DNA of 64,000 nt. Origin: Amphiura filiformis (taxonomy: Eukaryota; Echinodermata; Ophiuroidea; Amphilepidida; Amphiuridae). Shown here piece after piece: positions 48,418-60,344 of the stretch. A program made the translations under genes and the position numbers. How positions within the stretch are numbered: position 1 is the first letter of the stretch; every line of letters begins with the position of its first letter. The stretch spans positions 13,802,305 to 13,866,304 of the forward strand of contig NC_092631.1 in assembly GCF_039555335.1 (NCBI RefSeq), written 5' to 3'. The notes below the pieces were generated by a model. It saw only the letters and a program-made list of their open reading frames with translations. It was not told the origin of the DNA and searched no databases.

Positions 48418-49199
48418 GTGATGAAGACTGCTCAAAATGGTTTTGAGTTACTACATGTAGTTACAACATTAACATTCTATTGGGTTTTTTATTGAGATTT
48501 TAATAACATTATAAAGTGACTGGGATACTATATCCTGGTATACTATATTTGGCTTGTTTGCCCGTCATCTGAAGAGGATATTGGAATTTCATGTCTGTTT
48601 GTGTTGAAAGTGTTGGCTATCTGCAAAGAACAATAATATGTGGGTATTAATCCCAGGTTCCCTACACTCCATGAATTCATGGGTATGCATGCTCATCCTG
48701 AATTTTGTGACAGAGAGGAGTATAGTCTGATACAGAAAATGTGATTTGCGAAACATGCAAGAAAAAAAAATTAAAGGGTTATGTTTCAGAACACATTTGG
48801 ATTAAAGTGAAATATAAGAAATGGGGATATTTTTATCCATTTTTGAGCTAAAGATCTTTTCAAATAGCAAGAAATGATAATAAAGTGGCAGACATGCATA
48901 CATTACTAGTATATGATGCATAAAAACATCCACATATTGTACATAAATCCTTGTATTTCCATCAAATATGGTGTGTATCGTTGAAATGTGGTTTGTTTTT
49001 TAGCGGAACAAGGGTATTGCTGAAGAGCAAAAATAAGGGAATTGCTTTAAAGATTACCTTTTTTCACCTAAAACTTATAAGAGATGTAGTGGCAGCGGAA
49101 GCATGGGGGACAAGTATATTATATGGTGAAGCATGCAAAAAATTTCAGACCATTTTAGCTCCAAATGGAGAAGATGGAAGGCGCTTCAAACACCTGAGT

Positions 49200-50126
49200 C
49201 TCGCATGAAACACCTACACCTCTATTTCCCCGAAAGGCTATATATCCTCCCACAAAATACGGGTCCGAGAGAAGATGACTACTGAACTGAAAACAGGGTC
49301 AAAGAGCTGGTGGTGGACAGCACGTAGACTAGCTGGGAAGGGTGGAAAGTCTGACATTCCAGTACTGAAGGCCAATGGAAATACACACATCTCTTCAGAA
49401 GACAAGGCAGAATGTTTATCGTCCCTTTTCTGTGAAAAATCTACCATCCCTGAAGAAGATAACAACAAAAGTGTCCCAGAGCTGCACACTAGGACTTCCT
49501 CCAGCTGCTCGAAGGTCGTATTCTGGCCCAGCAAAGTTAAGAAAGAGTTACTGAAGCTAGATATCAACAAGGCTTCTGGCCCATATGACATTCCTGCTCT
49601 TGTCCTGAAGATGGCGGCTCCTGAACTTGCTACTCCACTCGCTCTCCAACCAGAGAGATGCTGATTGCAAGCCATCCACCACTTCACTTTTTCAGTGTAA
49701 CTCTTGAAGAAGCTGACAGCGTGGACCTTCTAGGTCTTACATTGAATAACAACTTGTCCTGGAACCAAGTAGTCACCAAAATGTCTAAGACAGCCGGTCA
49801 GCGACTGGGACTCCTCAGAAGAGCTTCGCTCTATACCTGCACAGAGAGCCATCATCTACAAGGCCATGATACAATCAAAAATGGAATATGCTAGCAGTGC
49901 TTGGACTGGTGCAACTCCCACCTCACTAGCTCAGCTTGACTCCATCCAAAATAGAGCTAAGCGTGTCATTGGTCTGCCAACGAATGAGTATGAAGATCAT
50001 CGTATTCAGCTATTGAGCCACCGAAGGGCAGTTGGAGCAGCCACCCTCTTCCATTGTATGTTCTACAAGGAGGCCCCTGAGTTATTATGCCAGCTGATGC
50101 CAGACATCCATGTCCATTCCCCCAGG
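49200..50126 (+). pseudogene. LINE (CR1/Jockey-like) remnant lacking the RT core
   Basis: The first frame (49275-49664) gives GSKSWWWTARRLAGKGGKSD, VKKELLKLDINKASGPYDIP and LVLKMAAPELATPLA, the start of a non-LTR RT. The text then jumps to the thumb and C-terminal region: ADSVDLLGLTLNNNLSWNQV, MSKTAGQRLGLLRRASLY, KMEYASSAWTGATPTSLAQL and ESHRRAVGAATLFHCMFY-like blocks (49658-50126). The catalytic FADD region is deleted at about 49655. It ends about 200 bp before the Ral exon. Confidence 0.9.
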
Positions 50127-50325
50127 TTGCTTTATTTTTCTTCAGTTATGATTTGGGGGTGGGGTGTTGCTTTTTTAACCCACAAGAAAATGTAATGGAG
50201 AACCCCTGCGGTAGCCTGTATATCCTTACAACTATTTTCTATTTTATGGCAGAGAAAATTACATTCCCCATTATATTCAAAATTAATCACTCTTTCTTTG
50301 TAAATCCTTTTTATCTTCCATACAG

Positions 50326-50572
50326 AAAAGGCATAACTGAAAAGGAGAGACAACAGCTTGAACTCTACTATAGCAGTGGCGTTGGAGTAGAGGAACCAGC
50401 CCCCTCAACAAGTGTAGAACTAAAGCTTGGACCTGGAGCAGCGCAAAGTGACGTGACACCGGTCAAGATGTCCAAACCTAAACAACAGCAGTTGCCCTTA
50501 CATAAGGTTATTATGGTCGGAAGTGGAGGTGTAGGCAAATCAGCGTTAACATTACAGTTTATGTACGATGAG
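50326..50572 (+). CDS. RAL: Ral small GTPase, exon with start codon region and P-loop
   Basis: The acceptor TTTTTATCTTCCATACAG precedes 50326 and the donor GATGAG|GTGAGT follows. The canonical start is ATG at 50468 ([20 protein letters not shown], then [15 protein letters not shown]), matching Ral ([15 protein letters not shown]). GSGGVGKS is the P-loop. Ral cycles between GDP and GTP at membranes and recruits the exocyst and RalBP1. Before the ATG the exon is open for 47 codons ([18 protein letters not shown], then [20 protein letters not shown]), entering in phase 2, so a longer protein is possible. A family copy in human starts at MAANKPKGQ, so this upstream part is extra. Confidence 0.95.
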
Positions 50573-50796
50573 GTGAGTTCATTCTGGAGCAAAAAAAAAG
50601 TAGTTCACGATGTTAACATCGTAATTAGCCCCTCTAATAGCATCCCATGTGAACCAAATTTCTAATGTTAATCTGTCCAAGTGCTCCAGTTTTCAGTACC
50701 CTTTCACTTTTGAATTGGGTCATAATCTAAATGAGATCCTGGAAAATGAGATGAGATTTGAGTTCTTACTGTGAGCCAAAAGGGTCTCATTTCCAT

Positions 50797-51060
50797 TGGG
50801 TATTCCATTTAAAGTCCACACTCCCCTTGTGGAAGATTTTGGAAATGTATCTTCAACAGCGGGAGTATGAATTTCAAATGGAATTAGTACAATAATCAAC
50901 TCCCAATTAAAACTCACCCTTTGTCTGTGGAAGATTTTGGTTGAATCTTTCTCCGAGGGCATATGAAATTCAATTGGAGTTGCCTAATGTGTTCATTCCA
51001 TACAAAATTTGTACTCCCTCTGTAGAAGATATTTCTAACATCTTTTTTAAATGGAATTGT
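50797..51060. mobile_element. GGGCTATTCC-family element, diverged
   Basis: TGGGTATTCCATTTAAAGTC, CACACTCCCCTTGTGGAAGA and two further half-units (ACTCACC...GGAAGATTTTGG, GTACTCCCTCTGTAGAAGAT) resemble the 41711 variant. It lies shortly after the Ral exon. Confidence 0.75.
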
Positions 51061-51281
51061 CCATTAGCACAGTATGTCATAGTTTTCAGCAACATGAGAG
51101 TAATTCTAAACAAGGAACCAAATTGGATTGAATTTTCAGTCAATTATATTTCCTATTTAGCTGTGCATGTATGTTAATTAGAGAAATGAAACTTGAATAC
51201 GGCAACAATTACCAGTTTAACAGTGCCCTGATCCTTCTGTTGCGACTACCTGAATTCACCACATTTTTGTTTGCACCATCT

Positions 51282-51400
51282 AAACGAAGCATATCTCGGG
51301 CTGTCGGGCATTAAATTTGACTTGGGTATATAATGAGCAAAATATGAACTTCCTTCTGATACCAAAATCTAAGTTTTGTTGAATAAAAATGGGGATGCTG
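51282..51400 (+). repeat. Dispersed repeat, copy 2 (partner at 507-625)
   Basis: AACGAAGCATATCTCGGGC, ATTAAATTT, ATAATGAG, AAAATATGAA and GATACCAAAATCTA appear in the same order as at 507-625. Confidence 0.6.
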
Positions 51401-52557
51401 CTGTCATATGAAATTTTGTTAATGATATCACCTTTTCAACTCATCGTTCTTGAAAGCAAACTAAAGCAGACAATGCTGAAACATCAAATAACCTTAGAAA
51501 CGTCAATTGCCCAATCACGGCAAGGAATAGAAAAAGTCATTTTAAAGTGTCGTCTGCTAGCTATATAAACCAACATGGACAGCCTATGTGGAAATTACTT
51601 CCTCAATTCACAAACATTACAAAAGTCCTTTTGTAAGCTTAAGTGGAGGGCAGGAATCCCCTTTAGTATTGCGGAAGGTGTGAAATTTTAGATGCCGTTT
51701 GTAGGAAGTGTTGACCATTTGATCTTACCAAGAGGAAGTGAAGTCGGTGATTGGATTGCTTAGTGTCATCACCATGGTTTCCTGTTACTATGATACCTGC
51801 AAGGGGTAGTAGATGTGTTGTGGATGTACTATTGACGATATGAAATCTGATTTGATTCTTAAGCCGGTGTGCAAGGAAAAGATGGTGTGTAAAATTTCTG
51901 TAAAAGTGGGATTATAGAATTTCACAAGGGCAATGACACACTAAAAATGTGTAAAAATTGGTGTGAGAAAATGCAGGGTAAGAATGCACAATTCTATAGT
52001 GGACAAATGCAAGGTTCTTCTATTAAGTAATAACTTCACCGATCCTATTATCTACAGAAGATAAGAAAATTATTCAGTCTCATGGTCTTAGATGATAGCA
52101 AGTTTGAATATGCATACACATGCATACAAATCTATACACACACATCCACTGACCTATTTCTGTGCTCCTTGCACCTCGTCCCTGTTACCAGCATGCCATC
52201 AAGTTAAGATGCAATTTACATGTGATGGGAGTGATAGTCATTAAAAGATTCCATCGGCCATTAAATTACTACCATTAACCATTAACCTAAGCCAAAAAAC
52301 AGCCCTCGGAATTTCTAGGATTAGTGTAATAGGGGTGAGGTAATCCTAAGCGTGTAGTGCTAGATTTTGCTCAGTAAATATATGCACAGATATTGCATGG
52401 TGTCGAGGTTTGAGAACACCACTCAATGCATATATGTAAGCATAGACCCTGGAAGAAAAATGTAAGCAAGCAAGTAGGTATTAGCATTTTCCCTGAGGGA
52501 CTCTGGATTGGATGGGGTTATGCTGGTGGAATTCTGAAATTTACCCCCAAATAACTC

Positions 52558-52825
52558 AACCGTAAAACTAAAAACGCGATAGTTAGCATATGTGCTTACT
52601 ATCAAGCGGTTTTGAAAACATGAAATTGTACCATTCCTGCGCTTTACTAATTGAGCTAATGGGGTTGAGACACAAATTTGCAGGTTAACCTGTTCGTATA
52701 TAACTATGTGTATCAATGATTTGCTCAAAACCCTTTACATTTTTGTGGATGGGGCTCTTCAAGTTTGCATGTTTTAAAAGTGCTCGATAGTAGGCACATA
52801 TGCTAACTATCAAGTTTTTACGGTA
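52558..52825. mobile_element. Foldback MITE, 268 bp, CCGTAAAA ends
   Basis: The left arm has CCGTAAAAC then GATAGTTAGCATATGTGCTT and ACTATC (52578-52603). The right arm inverted has TACCGTAAAAACTTGATAGT and TAGCATATGTGC (52786-52811). The arm is itself an imperfect palindrome. The TACCGTAAAA terminus is shared with 37003-37225. Confidence 0.85.
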
Positions 52826-53509
52826 TATTTTGTGTAAAAGAGACCCAAAAATATACCAATTTTCTGGATGTTAAAATTATTAAATTTGCCATATTTTGCT
52901 TTTAAAAAAGCACTTGTACCAGATTTTTGGAGAAAATTTTGAAAAATCACCTTCTTTTTAAAAACCATTTTTCTGAAATTTGCTGCATAGCCCATACCCA
53001 CCTTGCCTCTAAGAACCGACCCAGGTAATTTTATACATAAGTTGCTGCATAGTGCATAGACCCTGTAGCAAGAGTGCCACAAGCCCCCAATCAAGGTAAA
53101 AATTTTGCAAATTGCTTTAAAATTTTCTGAGCACTCATTGATAAGCCGAGATCCACAAAATTTGGATCACCACGTTTTAATGACTTGAGCTACACTCCTG
53201 GCAACTGTCATGTCAACAGGCAAAAATTTTTTATGGTATGTAATCTGCTGCACTGATGCGTTGAGCGTGATCTCTTAATCAAATTTACCCAAATTTAATC
53301 AGTAGTATATAATATATACAAATATACATGTGTTTGGATTAATTATAAATGCATATGAACATCTTGAAATTTAAGGCACATTTACAAACTTCATATAAAA
53401 AAAGACTGAAAATGAAAAAAAAAATGTTTGTCACATTTTCATATCATATCAATAAGGACAGTTGAAATGTATTCTTCCATTTTTTTGATTGATCACAGAG
53501 ATGGGAGTT

Positions 53510-53830
53510 TAAAAAGAGTGAGAGCTTGGCTTAATGGCAATACATGTAGGGTAATTGCCTGTGGTGCTTGAGGTCCCGGGTTCAATTCCTGGGGTAGAGA
53601 CTTGCTTGGGTATTGGCTAGGGGAAAAAAAGATAATTTGTAGATTGAATTCAGACTTCCGCTCTCCGACATTATACATTTAGAATTTGGTAAATGAACCA
53701 TGAAAGTATTCCGTCCTTTGGAGGGGATGTTAAGTTGCCGGGCCCGTGTACAGAGAGCTCAGTCAGTGTGAAAAGAGTAGGGTGTTAGCCCCTGAATTTC
53801 CCATTCACAGTACATGTAAGTACGGACATT
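53510..53830 (+). repeat. tRNA-derived SINE
   Basis: The head GAGCTTGGCTTAATGGCAAT resembles an A-box region, and GGTCCCGGGTTCAATTCCTG contains the B box. Downstream, CCGTCCTTTGGAGGGGATGT with TAAG and GGGCCCGTGTACAGAGAGCT is a core motif also found in the 2.93 kb tandem unit. The body ends near the GTACATGTAAGTACGG tail. Confidence 0.85.
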
Positions 53831-55910
53831 AGTGTGCACTACATGTATATGGTCGCATGCATGGATGATGAGAACTAATTCTGATAATATTTTCAATACA
53901 CAATGGCCCTTTCATGAGGTGGTATTCACAATAATATTAATGATTATGCCACTACTATTATGTTGTCTACTTCCTGTTTGTCACACACATTGCGGGAATC
54001 AAATGATCTTGGTTCATGCAGAAATCATTTACAACTGATTCACTGTGTGGACTTGTACAATGTGTTTCATTTGCGAGAATCGATTAGCAGAGTCGCGCCA
54101 AAATTCTAACCCTACTTAAGCCTGCAACTACTGCAATTATTTTGACAGATGGAATGAATGCCATAATAATAGAGCAACGGAAATACTATATGCAATACGA
54201 AAAAATAAAGCTAAGCTATTCAGGCCTCTTTCAATGTCAAATCCATCTTCTGATATCAAGTTATTGTATGACGGAATACTTGATAGAGTCACGGCAAAGG
54301 TTATTGGCAAGAGAAATCCATAGCTGAGGGCATGGTTTACACTTGGGCCGTATTAGCCATCCATCCCGACATCCGCAAGTGTTTATTTGACCATGTGCAT
54401 ATTTCCTTTCGGTATTGAAATTCATCGATTTATTTTAGTTGGACAGTCAGTCGATGGAGCAATGTTCAAGTTCATAAAATCCCAGATAGGCAGATTTGCA
54501 CTAGCTGGTTTCCTGAATGCTGAGTTCACAGAAGACTTGGAATATCTGGATTTGCTTTGAGGTATTATTAAAACCATATTGAAAAAAATATTATGATAAT
54601 ATTACTTATAATATGGATTTAGGAAAAAAAGCACTGCGCCAAAGTCGCCAGAAAAAAATCAGGCTCTTAATTATTGGTTAAAAACTACCATAGAATAAAT
54701 AATAATAAAAAACATAATTTTTTTCATGTAATCTGATTTTTGTATCAGTTTTCTTCATCCTGGCTTTAACCATAAGGGTTAGCTTGCAATGGTGTATTCC
54801 TTCTGCTTGTCTATGCATGGAAGGGGGTGTGGTCCATTTTTGTTACGTTGTTCTTTTCTTCAAAATCTGGAGATCCATAAGATACAGTGATTTAACTTGG
54901 TAAGGGGTAGTAGGGATATAAACACATTCTCATCCTGATTAGCTTTTTAGCGCAAAGTATGCTTATTAAGTAGCTGATTTGCATAATTTGAATGGATGCA
55001 GTAAATAAATAAATAATAATAATAATTAAAAAAAGGAGAAGATATGTGGAAACCGAAAGATTTGTCATTGTGTAAAAAAGCCAATAAAAGTATTTTCAAA
55101 TCTTTCAAGTTTAAATGAATGTATTAAATTAGTAGTCTGGTTGAAATATATTCCCTTTATGATTAGTGATGTCAGTACTCTATGTATATAGGCTATGTTA
55201 TCCAAAACATATGTAGCTTTGTAGGTCAATTTATTTGAATGAGGAAATATTATTCACAATATTTATTCTGTGAGTGTCATTCAGTAAGTTCTGCCTCAAC
55301 TCTTCTAACTTCAGTTCTGTAAATGATAGCTTCTTGTACATTGAATTAATATCTACAAATGGGGGCAAATGTATTAGATTGATACCTTTTGCAGATTTTT
55401 GTAGGTGGCTTCTGAACTAAAATAAGATTTGATATAAGCCCTACTGAAAACAGTAACCCCCCCCCAAAACACATTTACTCAAACAAATGTGCATCCCTCC
55501 TAATGGATTGCTTTATATTCCAGTGTAATGATTGCCTGCTTCATTGTAGATATCTATTGTATGCTTCTTTGTAGATGTCTGTGCAGATTTACGCTGTTTC
55601 CAATGCACAGAATCCCAATTTCATATTCCTTTGCCTACAACAAAAAAAAGAAATCAAAACAACCAAATAAAAGCAAAAGCTAGTTTAGACCCAAGATTGT
55701 AATCATGGAAAATATGAAAGAGCTACTATTTTTAGAAGTGTAGATTATGAGAGATATTTGGGTTGGAGGTTGAACTTTTTGAATGAGCCGCGCGTAGATC
55801 CTGAAATGCAACACTTTGAAGGTTGAAATTCTACATGTACAGGAAACCACCCAAACCGCTTTTCAATCAGATTTGTTTTGTTTATGATGAGTAATAAAAT
55901 ACTCTTTGTT

Positions 55911-56124
55911 TAATCCCCTGAGCACTACCTGCCGATCTAACATTACCTCTGATTGGTCAATTATATGATATTTTCACTCTAATCACCAATCAGAATAGAG
56001 CTTTACAAATAATTCACCCCAAATTTTTTGCGTGGTGAAATTATTCTAACAATGTTGCTGATTGGGCCAATTGATAATGAAAACTTCTTTTTGGCCAATC
56101 GGCAGGTTGTTCTCATGGGGTTAA
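55911..56124. mobile_element. TIR element (MITE), 214 bp
   Basis: The left end TAATCCCCTGAGCACTACCT with GCCGAT matches the inverted right end TAACCCCATGAGAACAACCT with GCCGATTGGCC. CCAATCAGA/TTGGTCAAT blocks inside also pair. Confidence 0.85.
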
Positions 56125-57173
56125 TAATGTTTAAGTTTTTACTTTCATTAGAAATAAGTGGAACTTAGTCAACCATCTGGTGACGATAAAATTATATAAA
56201 ATTGTTGAGGGTTTGGATGATAAAATCACACTATCCATTTCATAATAGATTTTGGGTATATGAGAAATTATTTTGAATTTGAACTAGACTTGTATCGAAA
56301 CCTAATTCCCTGCAAAGTGTAAAACCCTTTTTTAGGGATCCTTCTTTCATCCTGCCAAATAAAAACCTGTGAATTAAAACAAGATTTGTTAGATGCCATT
56401 TCGGATCATCATCAAATTAATTTGAAGAGAACCAACTTTCATTTCGTCTGAATTGGTCCTCTGCAGTCGGATAGAGATTACTGGTACATTTTTGATACAT
56501 GTAATTCCTTTGGGGCTTACAAGATTGTCTAATCACTGGACCAGCTAGTAATTACTGGTCACAGTGATTCAGGTAATACAATAAAGTGATTAGTAGTTGG
56601 ACAGTCCACTGGGAGAAAATGCAGAAACTCAATGAGATTACGACAAGTAAGGTCCAGCTTTTTTAAAAGCTGTTAAAATACATGGTACTTGTACATACCT
56701 GTACTTGCATTTCATCTAGATGCAATTTTAGGAAGGCATATTGTGGACTTTTCTAATTAATGCCCCCGGTAGTGTAACATTTTCAAAATGGGAGGGGGAG
56801 CATTTATTAGAGAATTTTTTTAACAACAATAATTCCTGAAAAAAATCATTAGGTAAGCTTAAAAAATCATGCTGAAATGATGAACTATGAACTATGAACT
56901 TACAATCAATGTCTTGAGGTTCACTTCTGACAATTGCCAATTGTATGTGGATCGTGGTAAGCTTGCTTACATGAGATAGCATGGAAATTTCAACATTTAA
57001 CATTTTGGTTAAAAAAATAGGGGAAGGCATTTATAAGCAGGGACGTTAATTAGCAAATGATTAGAAAGAACACGGTAATTACGTATCAATAAAGAAACTT
57101 TGCACAACTGGCCATTTTGGTCAAAGGAATTGGTGTTTAGCTGGCTATTCTATATTCTTTTTCCCTTTTTCAG

Positions 57174-57382
57174 TTTGTGGAAGACTATGAGCCAACCAAA
57201 GCAGACAGCTATCGCAAGAAGGTACCACTGGACGGCGAAGATGTCCAGATTGACATCCTAGACACAGCAGGGCAAGAAGACTATGCAGCAATTAGGGATA
57301 ACTACTTCAGGTCTGGGGAAGGATTCCTATGTGTATTTAGTATTACAGAGCAAGAATCATTTGCTACAACTTCAGAATTTAG
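57174..57382 (+). CDS. RAL: Ral small GTPase, exon with switch I, DTAGQE and following strands
   Basis: The acceptor is TTCCCTTTTTCAG and the donor TTTAG|GTAGGT; the exon is 209 nt. It encodes [60 protein letters not shown] and [10 protein letters not shown]. It contains the Ral effector sequence around [11 protein letters not shown] with the switch-I Thr, and the G3 motif DTAGQE with the catalytic Gln. It is nearly identical to vertebrate Ral over this exon. It ends in phase 2, so EQILRVK and NKxD would come from the next exon, which is not in the window. Confidence 0.97.
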
Positions 57383-57479
57383 GTAGGTGCATATATGTGT
57401 GCAGTTTGGTCCATTGAGCTCATCCGTTTATGCTTTGAAGTGCAATTAATTGGTCCCTTTTAACCCTAACGCCCGAACG

Positions 57480-57640
57480 GCTTTTTGGCAACTAGAAGGG
57501 AAAGAAGGAAGGAATAAAGAGAGAAAACAAACAAAGAAGTTGTTTATCTGGATTTTGTTCTGGATGGGATTCGAACCTGAGACCCCTCGGCCGCCGACAC
57601 TTAGCCATGGGTCTTATGCTGGCTGGGCCAGCAAATTTGT
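57480..57640 (-). repeat. tRNA-derived SINE on the minus strand
   Basis: Read on the minus strand: AAGACCCATGGCTAAGTGTC, then CGAGGGGTCTCAGGTTCGAA and TCCCATCC. GGTTCGAATCC is a perfect B box. A TTCCTTCCTTCTTTCCC simple tail follows. It is inserted about 100 bp after the Ral exon. Confidence 0.8.
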
Positions 57641-58268
57641 GCCCATATATGACTTAGTGTTTTGTAGTACTCTGGCATGTTAGGTTTATATAAGTGACAT
57701 GATCTCATCGACTGAGTCCAAGTTATTATCACTAATTACTATCTAGCTCAGTACATATCTTACTGATGTTGAAATTCAGCAGTCCCTGGCATACTTGGCT
57801 GCAAAGTTATGAACTTTTATATTCCAATTTTGTACTTTTTTTACGATATTTTTTGCGTTTTTGATTATTGCCAACTTTGGTTTAATTGGATCAGATTTAG
57901 TTACATATTGATATGTAGCCAGGGTGGAGCCGGGTGAAAACTGCCCCCTCACAGAAAATTTATAGGGATCAAATGGAGATGGCAAAGAGTAAAGTGTCCT
58001 TAAAATGACTAAAAATGGGTCAAAAATGGATGAATGGGGTGAAATCTTGGCTACATTATGCTACTGTTTCTTACTGTGATACACAATTTTCTTGCATATC
58101 CAACAAATATGTAATACCTGAAGGTTGTATATTCCATGAACCAAAACAAATCTTGCTTTGTTATTAGAGTTAGTATGATTGGAGTTTTCTACAAAATATA
58201 TTCATTCCCACCTTGAGATTCCTTAGATAACACCATATTATTCTCTACTAGTTAAGTTTGAGGCCAGA

Positions 58269-58448
58269 GTGTGAGCATGTCCACACTAAAATAAGCATTC
58301 TTCAGCAGATGACAGATGTACCAATGTATGCTATCTTCGGTAGATAGCACGCTTTTCAATGTATGCATTCTTCATTAAGTAGTAGATTCCCAAACATCTT
58401 CAGTGCCCATCTGATTGATGGGGCAATCTTGTGTGGACATGCTCTCAC
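58269..58448. mobile_element. TIR element (MITE), 180 bp
   Basis: GTGTGAGCATGTCCACAC on the left and inverted GTGAGAGCATGTCCACAC on the right (17 of 18). Inside, GCTATCTTCGGTAGATAGC resembles the hairpin core of the arrays at 1201 and 6570. Confidence 0.85.
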
Positions 58449-60344
58449 TGCTGGGATAGTATGCCCTCTGGGAATTCCAAAGCAAAAATGCATAATGGCT
58501 TCCTTGTCCTTATAAGAAATTTATGTTAATTCATTAAATTCAAAGTATGGTAGGTGTGAAAGAGGTCAAAATGGGTGACTTCCACACCGCAATAGGTAGC
58601 ATAATTAAAATTGATAACCATACACATACGATTGCCTCACACATTAAAATGCAATTAACTCGAAAATATATCTTAGACAAACTCCAGGTAACACCTTGGG
58701 GAACACCCACGGGATGAGTATTGTTACTAGGGATGATACTTAAAATAAGAAGAAAGAGAGAGAGATGGCGTGTGCAGACGGTGATAAAATTCTTGAGGAT
58801 TAGCGTACTCGAGAGTTGTAATTTGTAAGTCAATCCTGACTGCGCATGTTCACACAATTTCATTGAAAACTTGAATCCTTGAGTTTTGCGATGCCTGATG
58901 ATGCCAGTTTTGGAATCCCAACGAGAAGCTTACTGTGACCTACATATACCAAGTGGTTAAAGGTCATAGGTTAAGCTCAGCACTTGAGAATCACATAATG
59001 GCATGTTAAATATGTCTGTATCAGTTGAGGATCACTTGGGGAAATCGCAAAATCTTCTAAATATCTTGAGGATAAATTTGGGACAAACTTAGGGATTGGA
59101 ATCCTCAAGACTGTTCACACGACAGATTTCCCCAAGTTTTTGCTCAAGAACCGTGTAGCTTAAAAAACCCTCCGTGTGGACATGCGTAGAGTGAAAGAGA
59201 GAGAGAGAGAGCACAGAAAGAAAAGGTGGGGAAATAACCAAAGGTGATGTTAATGTCACCAGTATAGAAAGGAGACTCCTGGCTGCATTTTGAGACAGAA
59301 AGGTAATTTGAAGTTTCTGCATGAGTAAACTGTCCAATATTTAGAATTACACTTGAAGACATTTTGAATCAATAGCCAGGGTGCAGTGCAAATTTCATAC
59401 AATGCTGGCTCTTAGGCTTACTATGCTCATTGGACACGGCTAATAATATACCTTTTGCAAAGCTGGTTTGTTGAAAATTTCAAAAGATCATGATTTTCAT
59501 GAGCCTTTTCTGCGGCTATATTCTGTATAGAATGAACCCGATCCATGGCAGTAGGTGGAGAAAGAAAAGCATAAAAGGGATAAATATAACTCAATGCTTT
59601 TTTTTATGCTAAAAGGAACAAACCCGGGCATAAAATGAACAAAATATGTAATGCCTTCACATCACAGTGAATTATTTTGAGTGCTTCCAGCCCATTTGCA
59701 AAACTTTCATCCATGAATTTCAGCGATAAAATGGTTGTCTTTAAAATTATATGGTTTCGCTTGAATTTATTGCGGGTTGGTATTGTGCACTATAAATCAC
59801 CAAAATTTATTGTTTGCAATAAAGTTCATCTAATAAAATAATTACAGAGGTGAATGACTGCATATCAGTTGCTTTGAGGGTATTGAGATTTGTAAAAAAA
59901 ATCTTAACATTTTACTTTGAGGCTGAGGAATATCCTGAGGGTGAGGGGTGCATCCGAGGTCCAAGCAAAATTTAAAGATTTTTCACAATTGCCGAAAAAT
60001 AACTAATGCATATCATGAACCTCATTCATTGCTGTCACTTTTCAATTTGTCTATACTCTATCTGCATCATATTTTTTTTTACAAAATATTATTTGAACTT
60101 CATCTTTAGTGTTGTTTTCCCTTTAAAAATTGAATAGCTTAAATGCACTAGAGACTAATTACAAAGTGCTTAATCATCCAAATTCAAATACGATGCATAA
60201 ATTGTTCGTTCATAAGATACATCGGCACGAAAGTCATAGTACATTTCCATACCACGCACAAGATCATTAAATGTTACGCGGCGATCCATTGTTGTTTATT
60301 AGTAATTGGCAAATAAATAAGTTCGATTGGGTCCCATGCATCAC

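Larger units (their letters stand above)
32379..50325 (+). other. Large putative first intron of Ral, repeat-filled
   Basis: No other exon was recognised in this 18 kb. It holds MITE copies, two LINE fragments, foldbacks and simple repeats that are listed separately. Stretches such as 32400-34090, 40240-41700, 44150-45300 and 46810-48220 show nothing I can name. Confidence 0.4.
50573..57173 (+). other. Ral intron, 6.6 kb
   Basis: It is bounded by GTGAGT and TTTTTCAG. It contains a GGGCTATTCC-family copy, the dispersed repeat at 51282, a foldback, a SINE and a MITE, each listed separately. The rest (54100-55900, 56130-57170) shows no gene. Open frames there have no recognisable domain. Confidence 0.85.

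Noticed and set aside
57450..57683. 77-codon ORF right after the second Ral exon
   Set aside because: It follows a clear splice donor and is made of SINE sequence, including the tRNA B box.
58753..59210. Inverted-repeat element around the GA-rich tracts
   Set aside because: CTTGAGGAT and GTGTGGACATGCGTAG pieces hint at pairing, but no consistent arms or ends could be aligned by eye.
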